Shown: positions 19,901 through 31,630 of the stretch, in pieces
Position numbering within the stretch: the first letter of the stretch is position 1
Layout: every line of letters starts with the position of its first letter
NCBI RefSeq assembly: GCF_017591425.1
Contig: NW_024465885.1
Coordinates: 40,543,001 to 40,607,000 of the forward strand
Reading direction: 5' to 3'
DNA length: 64,000 nt
Origin: Ochotona curzoniae
Taxonomy: Eukaryota; Chordata; Mammalia; Lagomorpha; Ochotonidae
Notes under the pieces: generated by a model
Database searches by the model: none
What the model saw: the letters and a program-made list of their open reading frames with translations, nothing else
What the model was told of the DNA's origin: nothing
Translations under genes and position numbers: made by a program

Positions 19901-22630
19901 GGAAAGGTTCGATCTACTAGACGTGGAGCAACATATTTCAAATTCTGATAGTGCGCTAGAGACGTTGCTTTTGAAAGTTGTTATACACTGTGGGTCAATC
20001 AATTTTAAGTTGCTTCCTTCCAAAGAAAAATCTTATCTTCAGTTAGCAGTTTGCAGAGCAGTAAGTTTGTGGCACTTCTATTTTAGAATATGTGTTTTTC
20101 ATCACGATGCAAGAATCAATTCCAAATGGTAAAATTGTTCAATGGTTATTATCGTGATTAGGAGGATAACAGTAAGGACTGAATTGCAGTGCTTGAGAAC
20201 TACTCGGTTAATATAAACTGCTTCTATCTTTATTGCGTTAACACTTTATCTTTCCAGTTGATTATCTGGAAGGAATCTTAATATTTTTGCATTAAATACA
20301 GCAGAAATTCTAATGGTTTATTTGTACGAGAAAATCTTCCAATTTCACTTAGTTTTAGGTGTGTGTAAACGTTCAGGGGGACTTTTCATTTAAAGAATGT
20401 CAGAAAAACAGTGCAGGGATAGGTATAGGTAAGAAATCTTCGAAGATTGCATGGACAATGTGTACTAAGGAAAAAACATGCATAGAGTTCAGCATTTTTA
20501 TACCATTTTTCTCTGAACACTTTGGAGTAACTTCATGCAACCTGAGACATTCAGAACAGGTCTTATGTCATTTATTTCTAACCCTACACTGCAATTCTTC
20601 TTTTAGTTAGCTTTTCTTTTTTTGTTTTCCATCTGTGTTTAGTTCTTCTATGGCATATATCTAATAGGAGTCAAAAAAAAATAGCCACAGAATACGAGAT
20701 GAATCTTGAGTGGTTTCCTCTGAGACTCTGTCAAAGAATCCTACGTAAATGCCTTGCCCCCTGAGTGGGTGAGGGATGCTACAGCATTCTAGATCCCAGG
20801 TAATGATGGTGGCAGCTCAGGCTTTGAATTTGAATCAGGACCCCTGAATCATATGAAATTCAGCTGGCATTGACCCTTTGAGCACTTGGGATTCCCTAGA
20901 ATTTAATCTGCAGTTAACGGGAAAGAAGGTGTATTGAAAAGTACGAAAAACTTTAGAGAAAGGTTCTTCCTGTATAAATACAATTGTGCCAATATTTTTA
21001 AATTGTTTAAAGTAGGATTTCTTTTTTTCTTTCTTCTGAAAAACATTTGATAATTTTATATGTAAGAGATATGGACCTGAATTTTTAAAGGGCTTCTTAT
21101 TTTAGATTCCTGATTTCTGTTGAAAGCTTCAGCAGACATCTAGCAAAGAGAAAACTTCCATTTCTACACAAGGAGAAAAATCCGGGGAGAAAATGAATGG
21201 ATTTTAATTTAGCAGGAATAGACCTACAAATCAAGGCATTTGTCAGGGTCAGGTGGCTGAGGGGGCTAATTTGGAATCAGCTCTCTTTCCTTCCGTGTGG
21301 GAACCTGCTTGGCTGCTGATTGAAATGTATATGCTTACTCCATCCAGAGTGAAGAGTCTGCCTTTTGACTGGCTCAGTCCCCACAGACTGCTTGTTGTAT
21401 GGCAGGAAGTTGGTTCTGTCACGTTCAAGTTTCCACTCTATTTTAGTCTGTGCACTGGGAGTAGAACGGATACAGGCAGCTGTCATTTGTGACAGGGGAG
21501 TGACATTGGGAGTTGTACTCACCCTCTCATTATGTCATTTGGAAAGGCATGGTGTCTCTGGAGTAAACATGCAGTGGTTTATTGGTCTTAATTTGATGTT
21601 TGTTCTAATAGATATCTCTGCCATTCTATTTTTGCCTTTGGCTAAATTTCTTTTTAATATCTATAAATATGGATTTTTTAAAGAAGTTGAGGAATCTGAA
21701 TATGTCCTTCCTTAAATGTGACATATCCCTGTGGTTCACCTACTACTAGGTCAAGGGTAACAGGTGTTTGACATCAGGTAATACCAAGCAGTACTAAAAT
21801 CTGAAGGTCAAAATTGAGCCCTTGGCTGGGGACTTCATCCAGTGGTATTGGGGATGCCTCAGAGCATGGGGTTCTTTTATCATATTGCCAGATACTCCTT
21901 AAGCTTAGTTAGCTCTCAAATTTAAATCTCAATGATTTTAGAAGACACTGAAGTGAAACACAAGGAATTGTTGAAGGTCAAGTCAAGTTAACCCTTTGAA
22001 CAATCCTCCATGTAAGGAAAATATAATACCCAAACATCAAGGTTGGGCTCATGGACCTTTCACTGAACGCTGCATCTTCAGACGGCATTTCCCTGTTCGA
22101 CGAAAGCACTGAGTGTCATTACGGTTCACTTCATTGGTCTCACTATGTTCTGATTTTGGTGAGACACAGTCTCAAAAATCTGAAATTCAAAATGTTTCAT
22201 GACTGTAATTTGTTTAGTGTTAACATCATGCACAAGTGGGATGCCATCTAAGTGTAGGTTCTTTAAATGTAACACAAGAAATTGCCATTTGGGATGTGCA
22301 TATAAGGTACATATGAAACATAAATTAATCCGGTGATTAAATTTGAACCGCATACCTATATATCTATTATACATATGCTAATATTCAGAATTATAAAAGC
22401 AGGACACCTGAACTCCAAAATATTTATTGTCTAATTCTTTCTTGTGTTAATCTGTCCATTATTATCCCTATATTACTTAATTTTTAGGTTTTGTATATTA
22501 TATCATCAAGGTACTTTTTAATGTTTATTGATATTTCCTCTATCATTAAACATTAAATGGCCATCAGTAAAATTACTACAACTCTCCTTTCTCCAGTTTT
22601 TTTTCATTGGTCTATTTTTTGGTAGAGATT
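16976..22630. other. Long repeat-poor non-coding interval
   Basis: This 5.6-kb stretch has no lagomorph SINE and no repeat I can name, unlike the preceding 8 kb. A T run at about 17291-17309, followed by GCTCAAACAGCATCTGGG, may be the reversed poly(A) tail of a short antisense retrocopy, but I cannot assign a source. Several frames of 60-116 codons (for example 21365-21715 and 19815-20132) have no domain, signal sequence or splice context that supports coding. If the window has conserved regulatory DNA, this is a reasonable place to look, because repeat-poor blocks often reflect constraint. Confidence 0.45.
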
Positions 22631-22950
22631 CTTTAAAAAAAGATTTATTTATTTTTATTGAAAATCAGATTTTACAAAGAAGAGGAGAGGCAGAAAGATC
22701 TTCCATCTGCTGGTTGACCCCCTCATGTGGCCGCAACAGAACTGAGTTGATCAGAATCCAGGAGCCAGGAGCTTCTTCCAGGTTTGCCATGTGGATGCAG
22801 GCACCCTAGGCCTTGGGTCCTCCTTCACTGCTTTCCCAGGCCTCAGGCAGGGAGCTGGATGGAAACTGGAGCAGCCAGGATAGAAACCATCTGCCATATG
22901 GGATCCTGGCGCGTGCAATGCGAGGACTTCAGTCACTAGGCTTGAGGCCC
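22631..22950 (-). mobile_element. CSINE, antisense, full length
   Basis: Starts TTTAAAAAAAGATTTATTTA, then GAAGAGGAGAGGCAGAAAG, CGCAACAGAACTGAGTTG, CCAGGAGCCAGGAGCTTCTT, ACTGCTTTCCCAGGCCTCAG and a head with CCATATGGGATCCTGGCGCG. All blocks are present. Confidence 0.87.
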
Positions 22951-23182
22951 ATGGAAGATATTCTAATCAAGTTAAATTTTTAAGACATTGTTAGGTGTTT
23001 TTTCTGTGTCTCAGGATACCTATTTATTTATTTGTTTCCAGAGTCTCATTTACAATTCAAGGGCAGCTTGACAGAGTCTAAGTTATAAGATTACTCATAT
23101 TCTTCAGACTTAAAAGGTTATGAAAGTACAAGAACCTTCACACTACTCCTGCTTGGATGTTAATATATCATTTTATCTTTAT

Positions 23183-23520
23183 TTTTTAAATGCCTACCTA
23201 CATGTGAAGCACAAAGACATAGTCACATGTACCTACGTAAGCACGTAGAAACACACGCACAAAGAAGAGCGAGAGAGAAAGCGAGTGTGAAAAAGAGGGA
23301 GTTTTCATCAGCTGGCTCATTATTCAAGTGCCAGTATGGACGGGGTCTAAACCAGACTTGAAGACGGGAGGTGGACATTCACCCCAGACCCTTCAGCGGG
23401 TGACAGGAATTCAATGGCCTCTCCTGGTCTCTTCAACACAAAGTCAGGACACTGAGTCGTTGAGCCCAGGTACACATATGAATGTTGTAACTTCAAAGTT
23501 AAAACAATTGCCCCAGTTTC
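23183..23520 (-). mobile_element. Possible very old SINE, antisense
   Basis: The order GAGCGAGAGAGAAAGCGAG, CATCAGCTGGCTCATTATTC, AAGTGCCAGTATGGACGGGG and TGAGCCCAGGTACACATATG loosely follows an antisense old CSINE. Similarity is weak and the call may be wrong. Confidence 0.35.
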
Positions 23521-23735
23521 CTTGACTTTTAAAAGTAAATCACTTCCCTAAAATATAGTTATGCTGATTGCAGTGTTAAGGACTTTACGGTGACAGAGGG
23601 TGTGTCTTTGAAGTGAGTAGTTTTGTTTATTTCAGGAAGAACTTTTTTTCTTGCGCTAGGTTTCTGCTTTTTCTCTTGTGTTCAACAGGTCTAATCGTAA
23701 TGACCAGAAATGCCTTTCTATGTTATGTTGTTTAT

Positions 23736-23786
23736 TTATATATTTTATATATATATATGTGTGTATATATATATTATATATACACA
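23736..23786. repeat. TA/TG-rich simple repeat
   Basis: Alternating TA with a short TGTG insert (ATATATATATGTGTGTATAT) inside an AT-rich stretch. Confidence 0.9.
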
Positions 23787-24374
23787 TTTACTTTACATTG
23801 CAATCAACTAAAAATCCTTGCTTTGCTCACATTTTCTGGTACTGCCAAGTCTATCCTTCAGGTTCCTACAGTTTTTATTTCTGCTCTTGGTTACTCTCAT
23901 GTGTCTTTTCCTCGGAAACATTCGTGCTGCTCTTTCGTTTCTTTGCTAATTTTATAACTCACATTCTCTTTCTATCTTTTGCTATCTCTGTGTTTCCTCC
24001 CCGAGGAGATGAGCCAGCCCCTCATTTCTTTGAGTGCACGGAGAGGCAAGTGTCTGCAGTGTCCCTCCTGTGGTAGCGCTCGTTTGCTGGTTGCTTATCA
24101 TTCCGTTCCCTGTTGGACGCCTTGGCTCTGCACACCTGTGTTCCGTGCGGGCGTCTGGCAAATTGCCTTTTGTTTTTGCGTGTGTAGTGGTTTTTTGAAG
24201 ACCTCTGTGGGAAGGGCATGGAAACAAGAGAATAGAAAGCAGTCTTCATTCATGTCGTGGCTAAAAAACCCTGTTGTCAACACTTTTTCCATGTATCGTC
24301 CTAGGGAAAGATGCCTTGCTCTGTCTACTAAAACAGTGCGGCTCAGAATAACTCTTTGGATACATGGATTCTGT

Positions 24375-24376
<2 letters not shown>

Positions 24377-24418
<42 letters not shown>
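24377..24418. repeat. CA microsatellite, (AC)21, uninterrupted
   Basis: Forty-two bases of perfect AC dinucleotide. It gives rise to the histidine-threonine runs in the 160-codon frame at 23979-24461, which is therefore not a protein gene. Confidence 0.97.
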
Positions 24419-24420
<2 letters not shown>

Positions 24421-25814
24421 ATCGCTGCTCTTGCTTTTTCTTCTTCCTTCTTTCATCCTAGATGCACTCCTTCCATTTGGCTGAGGTACCAAAGGGCAGA
24501 CACGGTCCTTCCTCCCGGTGGGCCCTCTGTCGCTTGCAAGGTGTCATAGGGATGGGACTCCCAGCACCGTGAACCATTTTTAAAGAAAATCAGTACCCTG
24601 CTTAAAGAATGAGCCAAAATGTTCTTATTGTTTGCCTCGTCGATTTTGGTTTATATTTGGCAACATACTCTTTTCTTTCTGGATTGGGGTTATAATTGCT
24701 TATCAAATGTTTTCTACGTCCTATTTTAATGTATTCATTTATAAGTATATTTTAGTTTCATGCAAATATATAAACATCTTGAAATATATATTACATATGT
24801 ACATAAATTATATCTAGTTCCATATATAATCATATATGCCATAAAATCATATGTGCCATAGTGGATGATTTAATTGGCTATTAAATATATAAACATGTTT
24901 TATATAACAATAACAATTTACACATGTAATATTACATATTATATACGAGTATGTACATAGATGGCATGTATGGTACCAACCAAGTAGATGTCTTATAATG
25001 GTATAAAATATGTAATTTATTTTTGAATGATTGGTGTACAATTGCAGCTGTGACCACTGAGGTTTTACTTTCTTTCCAATATCTCTCCCTTATGATTTTG
25101 CCGACCCTCTTTATTCTCTACGCTGATGCTTCGCCTGCTCAGCGTCTGTCTCCTTTAACAGAGTTATCCTGATGGAGATTTCTGAGAGGACTTTTCTTAC
25201 TTTCCTTTTCATTCTTTCCCACTCTCCTCCCTTCCTCGCCGTATTCCTCAACCGCTTTCTCATGCCTCCGTTTCTACACTCTCAACCATTACTTCTTTTT
25301 TGCCTCTTGGGAAAAACAAAACAAAACAAAAACAACCTTTGCTTATTTATTTTTTGTTCTCTATTTCACAGTTTTGCAGGTATAGGGATTCTCTCGTCCC
25401 TCCCTGTTTCTTCCCAGTCCCTCAGCCCCCCTTTACGATGGTAATCCAGTCCTTCAGCCGCACTCACAGGCCCAATATGTGTCCCTTCCAACTGACACAT
25501 CCGTTCTCATTAGCAAATGGTGTAATGGAGACTGGAGTGCCAGGGAACAAAGCAGCAGCACAGAGTGCATCTCAGCCATTACTTCTGCACAGGGAACCTC
25601 AGGTCTCACTGCTCTGCACCCCTCCCGAGGTCTGCATTGCCCAGGCTTGGGCTCGGTGTGTTTGTGGTATTGTCCAGCTCTGCAGCATTGGTCACGTTTG
25701 GCTCCCCGCATTCTCCCCAGCGGCCTCCCCTGCCAGATGAGAACACGTGCCATCACCGCTCTCAACAATATCCTCACTGGCTTTCCCAATTGCTTAGCTT
25801 TCTCTGTCTCTCAT
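24419..25814. other. Non-coding DNA, AT-rich block then pyrimidine-rich block
   Basis: From about 24700 to 25030 the sequence is dominated by ATAT and TACATA steps, with the near-repeat ATCATATATGCCATAAA / ATCATATGTGCCATA at 24828-24859. From 25080 to 25450 it is C/T-rich on this strand. A 146-codon frame (25300-25740) and its overlapping partners on both strands have no recognisable domain. Confidence 0.5.
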
Positions 25815-25840
25815 ACACACACACACACACACACACACAC
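25815..25840. repeat. CA microsatellite, (AC)13
   Basis: Perfect AC dinucleotide run. Confidence 0.97.
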
Positions 25841-26289
25841 TTCACCCTGTCACCGCCTTAGGCATAATTACCTAGGATGATCTCCAACTTTTTTGCTTTT
25901 AACTTGATCCTCACTATCAATTAATTATTGATATGCAGAGTATTTTGGAAATGACATTCTTACTTGTTCCTTGCTTCTCATTTCTTTGTCACTGCCCTAA
26001 GACTGTAATGTCTTGCTCCCTGGAAATCTGTGTACATTCTAAGCACTCCAAATTCATTCTATGCTTCTACACACGTACAGCAGATCCCACTGCCAAGTCT
26101 AACTTTCTGAATCTGAATTCCAATGATATCACTGCCCGGCAGAAACATTGCAACTTTATAAAAATACACCATTCATTGAGCCTCATCTTCCATAACAAGT
26201 TCCTACTCAGCTGGTAGTGCAAAATACTCACTGAAACCTTGGCACTTGTTCGGGTCAAAAACATGTACAAACGGCCTCTTCTGTGTCAA

Positions 26290-26935
26290 AACTTATAACT
26301 TCATTGTCATCCAGCAGTCCTGCTTGCTCTTATGATGTTCAAAATCTTATTCTTCTCAAATTGAGACTTTCTTTTTGAAGCCTTTTCGCTCTCTGTAACT
26401 AGATGACATCTTTCATTCAGGCCTTAACGTCATCCACGCAGTGCAGATGATTCATTGCACTCATATGTATTCTGCTTCCTGGTCTTCTTGTACTCTTTAA
26501 GTACGCTCAAGCTGCTCCCTATTTCAGGGATCCCCGTAATAACCACCAAGTGTGTACCTGGGATCCTTCTCTTCCTTGTCTTAAAGAATGCCCCTCATTA
26601 AATGTCAGCTCCCCTGAAAGTCCACGTTTCCTCCACCTCATTGGAACAGATTTTCATAACTTCCTTCCATATCGAAGGATTCTTTATTATCACATTCTGT
26701 TTTCTCGTCCCCGACTGAATCTTTGAAGATAGAATACTATTTAAATCTATTCACTAACTAAGGTTTGCGTAAGACGTAGTATATTTTCTGGCATATGGTA
26801 CCTGGTGAATTATTTGGAAATTTTCAAAAGATTCGAAGTAAGCACATTGAATTGTTCTTGGTATTCCCTATCTCCTATCACAGTGCCAAACATTCATGGG
26901 ACTAATAAATGTTTGCTGAATGAAATCGATTTGAA
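26290..26935 (+). mobile_element. L2 LINE 3' end, ancient
   Basis: The right edge reads CACAGTGCCAAACATTCATG, then CTAATAAATGTTTGCTGAAT, matching the L2 terminus with its short GAATGAA-type tail. Upstream blocks such as AAATGTCAGCTCCCCTGAAA, TTTCCTCCACCTC, AATCTTTGAAGATAGAATAC and TTTCTGGCATATGG follow the L2 3' order. The left edge is approximate. L2 has been inactive since before the placental radiation. Confidence 0.65.
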
Positions 26936-27632
26936 TTAAACCTCCAGAACAATATTAAGTTATTACCAGGACATCACAGATGGTAAATGGCAATCTCTTT
27001 TGCTAATAGCTTCCAAGGTTGATGATTAGATAAAATCAGTCAGGCATCCATCAATAAGGGAAAGCCTCCTAAACGCTAAATCCTCTCTATTAAAGTCTTT
27101 ATATTGTTGCCTTTTTTTTTGTTGTTGTTATACTAAAACACTATATATTTGTGAGACCGTCCTTAGAGCGTGACACCTTTCTTATGCACCATTCAAGGAA
27201 CGATAGCAACGGAGTGACAGCAGGAAGGACCAAAAGCCATTAAACGATGTGGGTTTGTTGTTTGTTTTTGACAATAACCTTTGTTAACTGCTAAAGGCAT
27301 TCTGTCTAAATTTTTTTTTTTTAACCTCTATCTCCCTACTTGGATCTGACTCCAATTTCTCAATCTAACTCTAGGAAGACAATGTGCATTCAAGATGAGT
27401 GCCGGTAAGGGTTCTTAAGAGCTTGTGGATTTCAAGTACCTGCTGAGAAAGCGACTCCAGGATCCTGCAGGTGTTAATTATGGCACAGACTCTCAGGTGC
27501 AAAGTATGGAGGAAGCGCTGCTCTGGTCTCTGTGCTATCTGGTGCCCTCTAGTGCCTCTATGGGGGAACTGCAGAACCAAACAGTAGTTTGCCCTCGCTG
27601 GAGTTTTGTCTCACCATTTGGTTGAAATTAAA
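26936..27632. other. Non-coding DNA with a GC-richer segment at 27370-27630
   Basis: The right part is GC-richer than its surroundings and runs straight into an AAAAC repeat, as a retrocopy with a simple A-rich tail would. I cannot name a source gene. Overlapping short frames on both strands (27371-27580 minus, 27425-27625 plus) have no domain. Confidence 0.4.
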
Positions 27633-27682
27633 GGAAACAAAACAAAACAAAACAAAACAAAAAAACAACCAACAAACAAAAA
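27633..27682 (+). repeat. AAAAC-rich simple repeat
   Basis: Repeated AAAAC units (five or more) grading into AAAAAC and AAC steps. Such tails often mark the 3' end of a sense-strand retroposed copy. Confidence 0.9.
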
Positions 27683-27924
27683 CTGGTTGTAATGGAGATC
27701 CACATTTTTAAACTTGGATAAATCTTGGTAAATCCTAAAACAGAACTTGCGCATAAGTGTTCGCTTGTTGCTCTGCTTTCTTCCAAACACTGACTTTCAT
27801 AAAATTCATAATATTGTCCATACTCATTAACATTTGCTGCAAGAAATTTCTCAAAGTCCACTTCAAATGTCTGAACAACCTTTGTTTCAAAAGAACATCC
27901 TTCTTCATAAAGGTACATGTTCAT
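27683..27924 (-). other. Unassigned open reading segment, hypothetical
   Basis: A minus-strand frame (27628-27924, 98 codons) has a protein-like first 75 residues, with mixed charge, regular aromatic residues (for example VDFEKFLAAN and GQYYEFYES) and little low complexity. The last 20 or so codons read into the simple repeat and are artefact. I do not recognise a family. No AG/GT pair was clearly placed to make it an exon, and no antisense poly(A) tail marks a retrocopy. It could be a relic exon, part of an old retrocopy, or chance. Confidence 0.3.
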
Positions 27925-28614
27925 ATAGATCTTTAATGAAGTTTGTTACAGTCCACAGATACTGATATAATCCAAAATTATAAACTTTTTAATTTAGGGA
28001 TACCAATCAAGAGACTTGTAGTTTTTTTTTTTAAATAAAACATTTAGTTTTAGACATGTTATTGAGGTGTAACTCGTCTTAAGGTGTTCAATCAAAAAGG
28101 TACTATTACTTCAGGATTAGTGTTCTAATCGCACTGCTTTCCAATACGCAGTCTCAGGCGTCCACTGTCCTAACCCAATTCAAACAATAAAAACAACCAT
28201 CGCACCAACACATAAGAAATTAACCCCCTGAGTGGATGGGATGTTCACAGACTCCAGGAGGTTGTCAATGAAAGCCATCTCTAGATCCCTGCCCCCTTCA
28301 CACGGTTGGCCATCTTTCCCTCCACCAGGATTCTGTGCCTGGACACTACTTCAATCTTACCAGTGTGAGACCTCATAATTGCTGATCAAGAATCAGAACG
28401 ACTGCCCTTATGTGATATTTGCTAATGAGTCACCTACTCAGTTCACTTTAAAGTGTCCAACTTACATGTGATGATGTGTGCATAAAAAGCCAGAAAGGTT
28501 TCAAAATGCAATTCAATATTTTCATAGAGGATGCCCTTGGAGAAGCACTGACTTTGATTCTCTACACACACTGTTTCTGCAGACATCAATAACACCAGTC
28601 TTACCTTACCTCAC
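27925..28614. other. Non-coding DNA, nothing recognised
   Basis: No repeat family or exon was recognised. A short T run at about 28022-28032 is the only distinctive feature. Confidence 0.5.
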
Positions 28615-28920
28615 TGTTGTTAGATGATGACCAGCACCCGCCCGCTGGTGGAATAATTTCAGCAAGTTGTTCAGAGTTGTAATGGAAGTTTTATTGGAAA
28701 ATCTGCTCCTGGGCCCCCTTCACACAGAGGGGAAGGAAGAGGGAGGCGAAAAGGGCTTCTGAGATACATGTTGAGGAGTTTTATACTCCTATAGACACGA
28801 GGGCAGACAAAGTTGTGCCCCAACTATATAAGGAATGTCCACTCAGGTATGCCATTGGTCAACTGGAATCCTGCCAGATCGGTGACGTAACTGGCTCCTG
28901 TGGCCCCTCCTGTCCCAGGC
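28615..28920 (-). mobile_element. Probable solo LTR of an endogenous retrovirus, antisense
   Basis: On the minus strand there is a TATA-like CCTTATATAGTTGGGG (plus-strand 28821-28836). About 130 bases downstream comes a polyadenylation signal inside TTTCCAATAAAACTTCC (plus-strand 28685-28701), and then an end in CA at 28615 on this strand (TG on the plus strand). A CRE-like TGACGTAA lies upstream of the TATA box at about 28883. This spacing is that of a retroviral U3-R-U5. No gag, pol or env sequence adjoins it. The 5' edge is approximate and no target duplication was found. Confidence 0.5.
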
Positions 28921-29562
28921 TGAAGCCTGGGAGACATGCCGGGTCTGGAGCAGGCCAGCATCTCATCTCCAGTGCCCTGGGCAGCCATCAGCTGTCACTT
29001 TATACACACCTATGTCTTACTTTAGAATTAATAAAAAGATCAATCTATGAAAGTGTGTCAACTCGAAGTGATTTCTTTTTTTGAGACGTGAGAGTAGCAC
29101 AACTTGGGCCACTGAGATGGCTACACTGACAATGAGAGGCAAAAGGGAAACAAAATAGTGGATATGGACAGCCTGATTTTGTCCTTACTCTCCTTTAACC
29201 ATGCCTTACGGCGGAAAGAGAAGCATTACACTGACTTTAGTTTGTGCCCTGTCCTGCCTCTCTTGGCTATGGGATGATGCATGGTACCACATCTCCCTGA
29301 AATACATCTACTTCTCTGCAAAATATCATAATCAATTCCATGAGCTGGGAGAAGCTGTGCACAGAAGCTCAGGGAGAGACAAGGCTATGACTTTGCCCCA
29401 AAGCTTCACCTCTTTTAACTACTTGGGCACAGTCCAAAAGAACAAATTCAGCAGCGGCCTCTCTTCTGCTGTGCATGGAACTATGTGCTGTACTGATCTT
29501 GGTTTCTTCACTGGAGTGAAATGTCATATCTTCAAAACAGTGTGTTGAAAAATAAACATTGT
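28921..29562. other. Non-coding DNA, nothing recognised
   Basis: A 115-codon plus-strand frame at 29201-29548 has no domain I recognise and is overlapped by a minus-strand frame. The interval may contain the rest of the LTR on its left side. Confidence 0.45.
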
Positions 29563-29897
29563 GTACCCGGTGCGGTGACCTAGCTGCTAAAGTCCTCACC
29601 TTGAACACGTCCAGGATCCTATATGGGCACCAGTTCTAATTTGGGAGGCCTTGCTTCCCATCCAGCTCCCTGCATGTGGCCTGGGAAAGCAGTCAAGGAT
29701 GGCCCAAAGCCTTGGCATCCTGCACCTGCGTGGGAGACCTGGAAGAAGTTCCTGGCTCCTTGCTTTGGATCGGAGCAACTTCGGCCATTATGGTTATCTG
29801 GGGAGTGAATCATTGGATGGAAGATCTTCCTCTGTCTCTCCTCCTTTCTGTATATCTGACATTCCAGTAGAAATAAATAAATCTTTCTTAAAAATGA
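29563..29897 (+). mobile_element. CSINE, full length (sense)
   Basis: The head TACCCGGTGCGGTGACCTAG is followed by a B-box-like AGTTCTAATTTGGG, CCATCCAGCTCCCTGCATG, GGGAAAGCAGTCAAGGATGG, GGAGTGAATCATTGGATGG and GTAGAAATAAATAAATC. Likely target duplications are GAAAAATAAACATTGT (left) and GAAAAAGAAACATGT (right). Its antisense produces the 172-codon frame at 29619-30137, the longest in the window and not a gene. Confidence 0.9.
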
Positions 29898-31630
29898 GAA
29901 AAAGAAACATGTTATCTGTCTCCCCAAATTGGTCCTGAGACTCTTCTCCTCCCTTTGAAAGCCAACCGACTTGCTTAGATGGGACACATCAGAGCTAACT
30001 TGTACCTTTCTTCTTAGTTCCTTAACAGGGTGGAGGGGAGTTGAAGTCCCACTCCTTCTGCTTGCACAAGGTCTCTCACATCTGTCCCACTTCTTTCTAC
30101 TTGGTGAGCATTTAGCTGAGAGGAGCCGCTTGACCAAGTTCTTTCTTGCTGTCTCTGACTTCAGCGCCTGCTCACGTCACCTCATTTATATGTACAGTTC
30201 TCCCTCAAGGATTTCCCTTAACATCTCTTCTGTTACTGCTTTTCTCTCTTTTTTTTTTTCTGATATTGACAGCTTGACATCTAAATGCTTCAAAAAATCT
30301 CCCTCTATTTAATTGAAATACCAATTCATTTCTGTGAGCACTTTTTCATTTTCACTGCACTAACAATAAATGAAAAAAAAAGCCATGGTGACTGAATGGC
30401 TTCTGTTATGTAGATGCGTCCATCTGTCCAGAGCAGAGTGTGATCACCACGCTCCCTTGCCCAGAGGACCTACTGGGGATGCTGCACAGACCCCACATCA
30501 CAAGGCCACGCCTCCAGTCTCAGATCCCAGCCTCTGCGCTCTGTACAGAATTCGCCAAGATGACTTCTGACCAATCCAGTTCTTCTGACCCTCAGTTGCT
30601 TCCACTTGAATCATGAGTTGTGCAAAAATATATTTTATTGTTCTTACTGGATAAGATTCATAGCAAAACAAATTCATTTGTTTTGAAAGTTGAAGTGATA
30701 GATGGAACAAACGCATAAATACACAAGTCAGTTAGGAGATTTCTCGTATGTCAAAATGTCTCGCAGCTGATGAATGTCATATTGAAAGCAAAGTGTTATG
30801 TCATTTCCTTATGATATAGTAGAATATTTCCTTATGTCAGCTTAAAAACTATTTTTTTAAAAGCTCTTGGCACTTGCGCTGAATTAATGTATTTCAACCT
30901 TAAATTTGAGATTGCAGTAGAGATATATTTTTATTTTAGTGCTTCTTTAATTTATAAAACGTCTCTGATAAATACAACGTATTTATCAAAAAACTATGTG
31001 GAGTGTCTTGCTGAAAACCTTTTGGTAGCATAATTCACACTGATCATTTATCTGAAAGCTTCAAGATTTGCATAAAATCAACATATCTTCTCACTCTTAC
31101 ACTACTATTTCATGCAATTCTAAAAGTAATGAAAAGAGTTTCTGAAATAGAGAGGAGTTTTAAAAATGTGAAAACTAGATAAACCAATTTTCTCTAAAAT
31201 ATTTTCTATTATCTTTTAAGTCCTCACAGTTTGAAGGAGAGAATGACAAAATTCATGCCATAGTGGATTTTTCTCTCAAGTAACTGAAGACTCAGCGCCA
31301 CAACCAGAAGAGCCTTATGCTGAATCCAGTCCTAAATGGATTCTTAATCTAATTGCTGTTGTCCCATCGGTCTGGTTAAGTTTTGCTGTGGGAGAAGGTC
31401 TGCTGTGTTTCAGGGGGTCAGAAGTAACTATGGCCTCTTCAGGATCCTTCCTCTGTTAGAGACCAGGGCTTTTCCTGATTGGAGACAAGGCTGTCTTTAG
31501 TTGAACATGAATTAGCTACTTCTCTTTGTTTGTGTATATCTATTTGTCCAATTCAGCTGCCCTGCAGGCAAAACTAACCCATGTGTTTTTCCTCATTGTC
31601 AACAGCACCTGATCCGTTAAGTCACTGGCA
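29898..31630. other. Non-coding DNA, nothing recognised
   Basis: No repeat family was recognised, apart from T runs near 30249 and 30852. Frames of 60-113 codons occur without any domain. Confidence 0.5.

Noticed and set aside
23979..24461. 160-codon plus-strand frame
   Set aside because: Its C-terminal histidine-threonine run is the CA microsatellite, and the opposite strand is open over the same bases.
25300..25740. Overlapping frames of 111-146 codons on both strands
   Set aside because: Mutually overlapping frames in locally GC-richer DNA, with no recognisable family.
29619..30137. Longest open reading frame (172 codons, minus strand)
   Set aside because: More than half of it is the antisense strand of the CSINE at 29563-29897. 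The rest has no domain.
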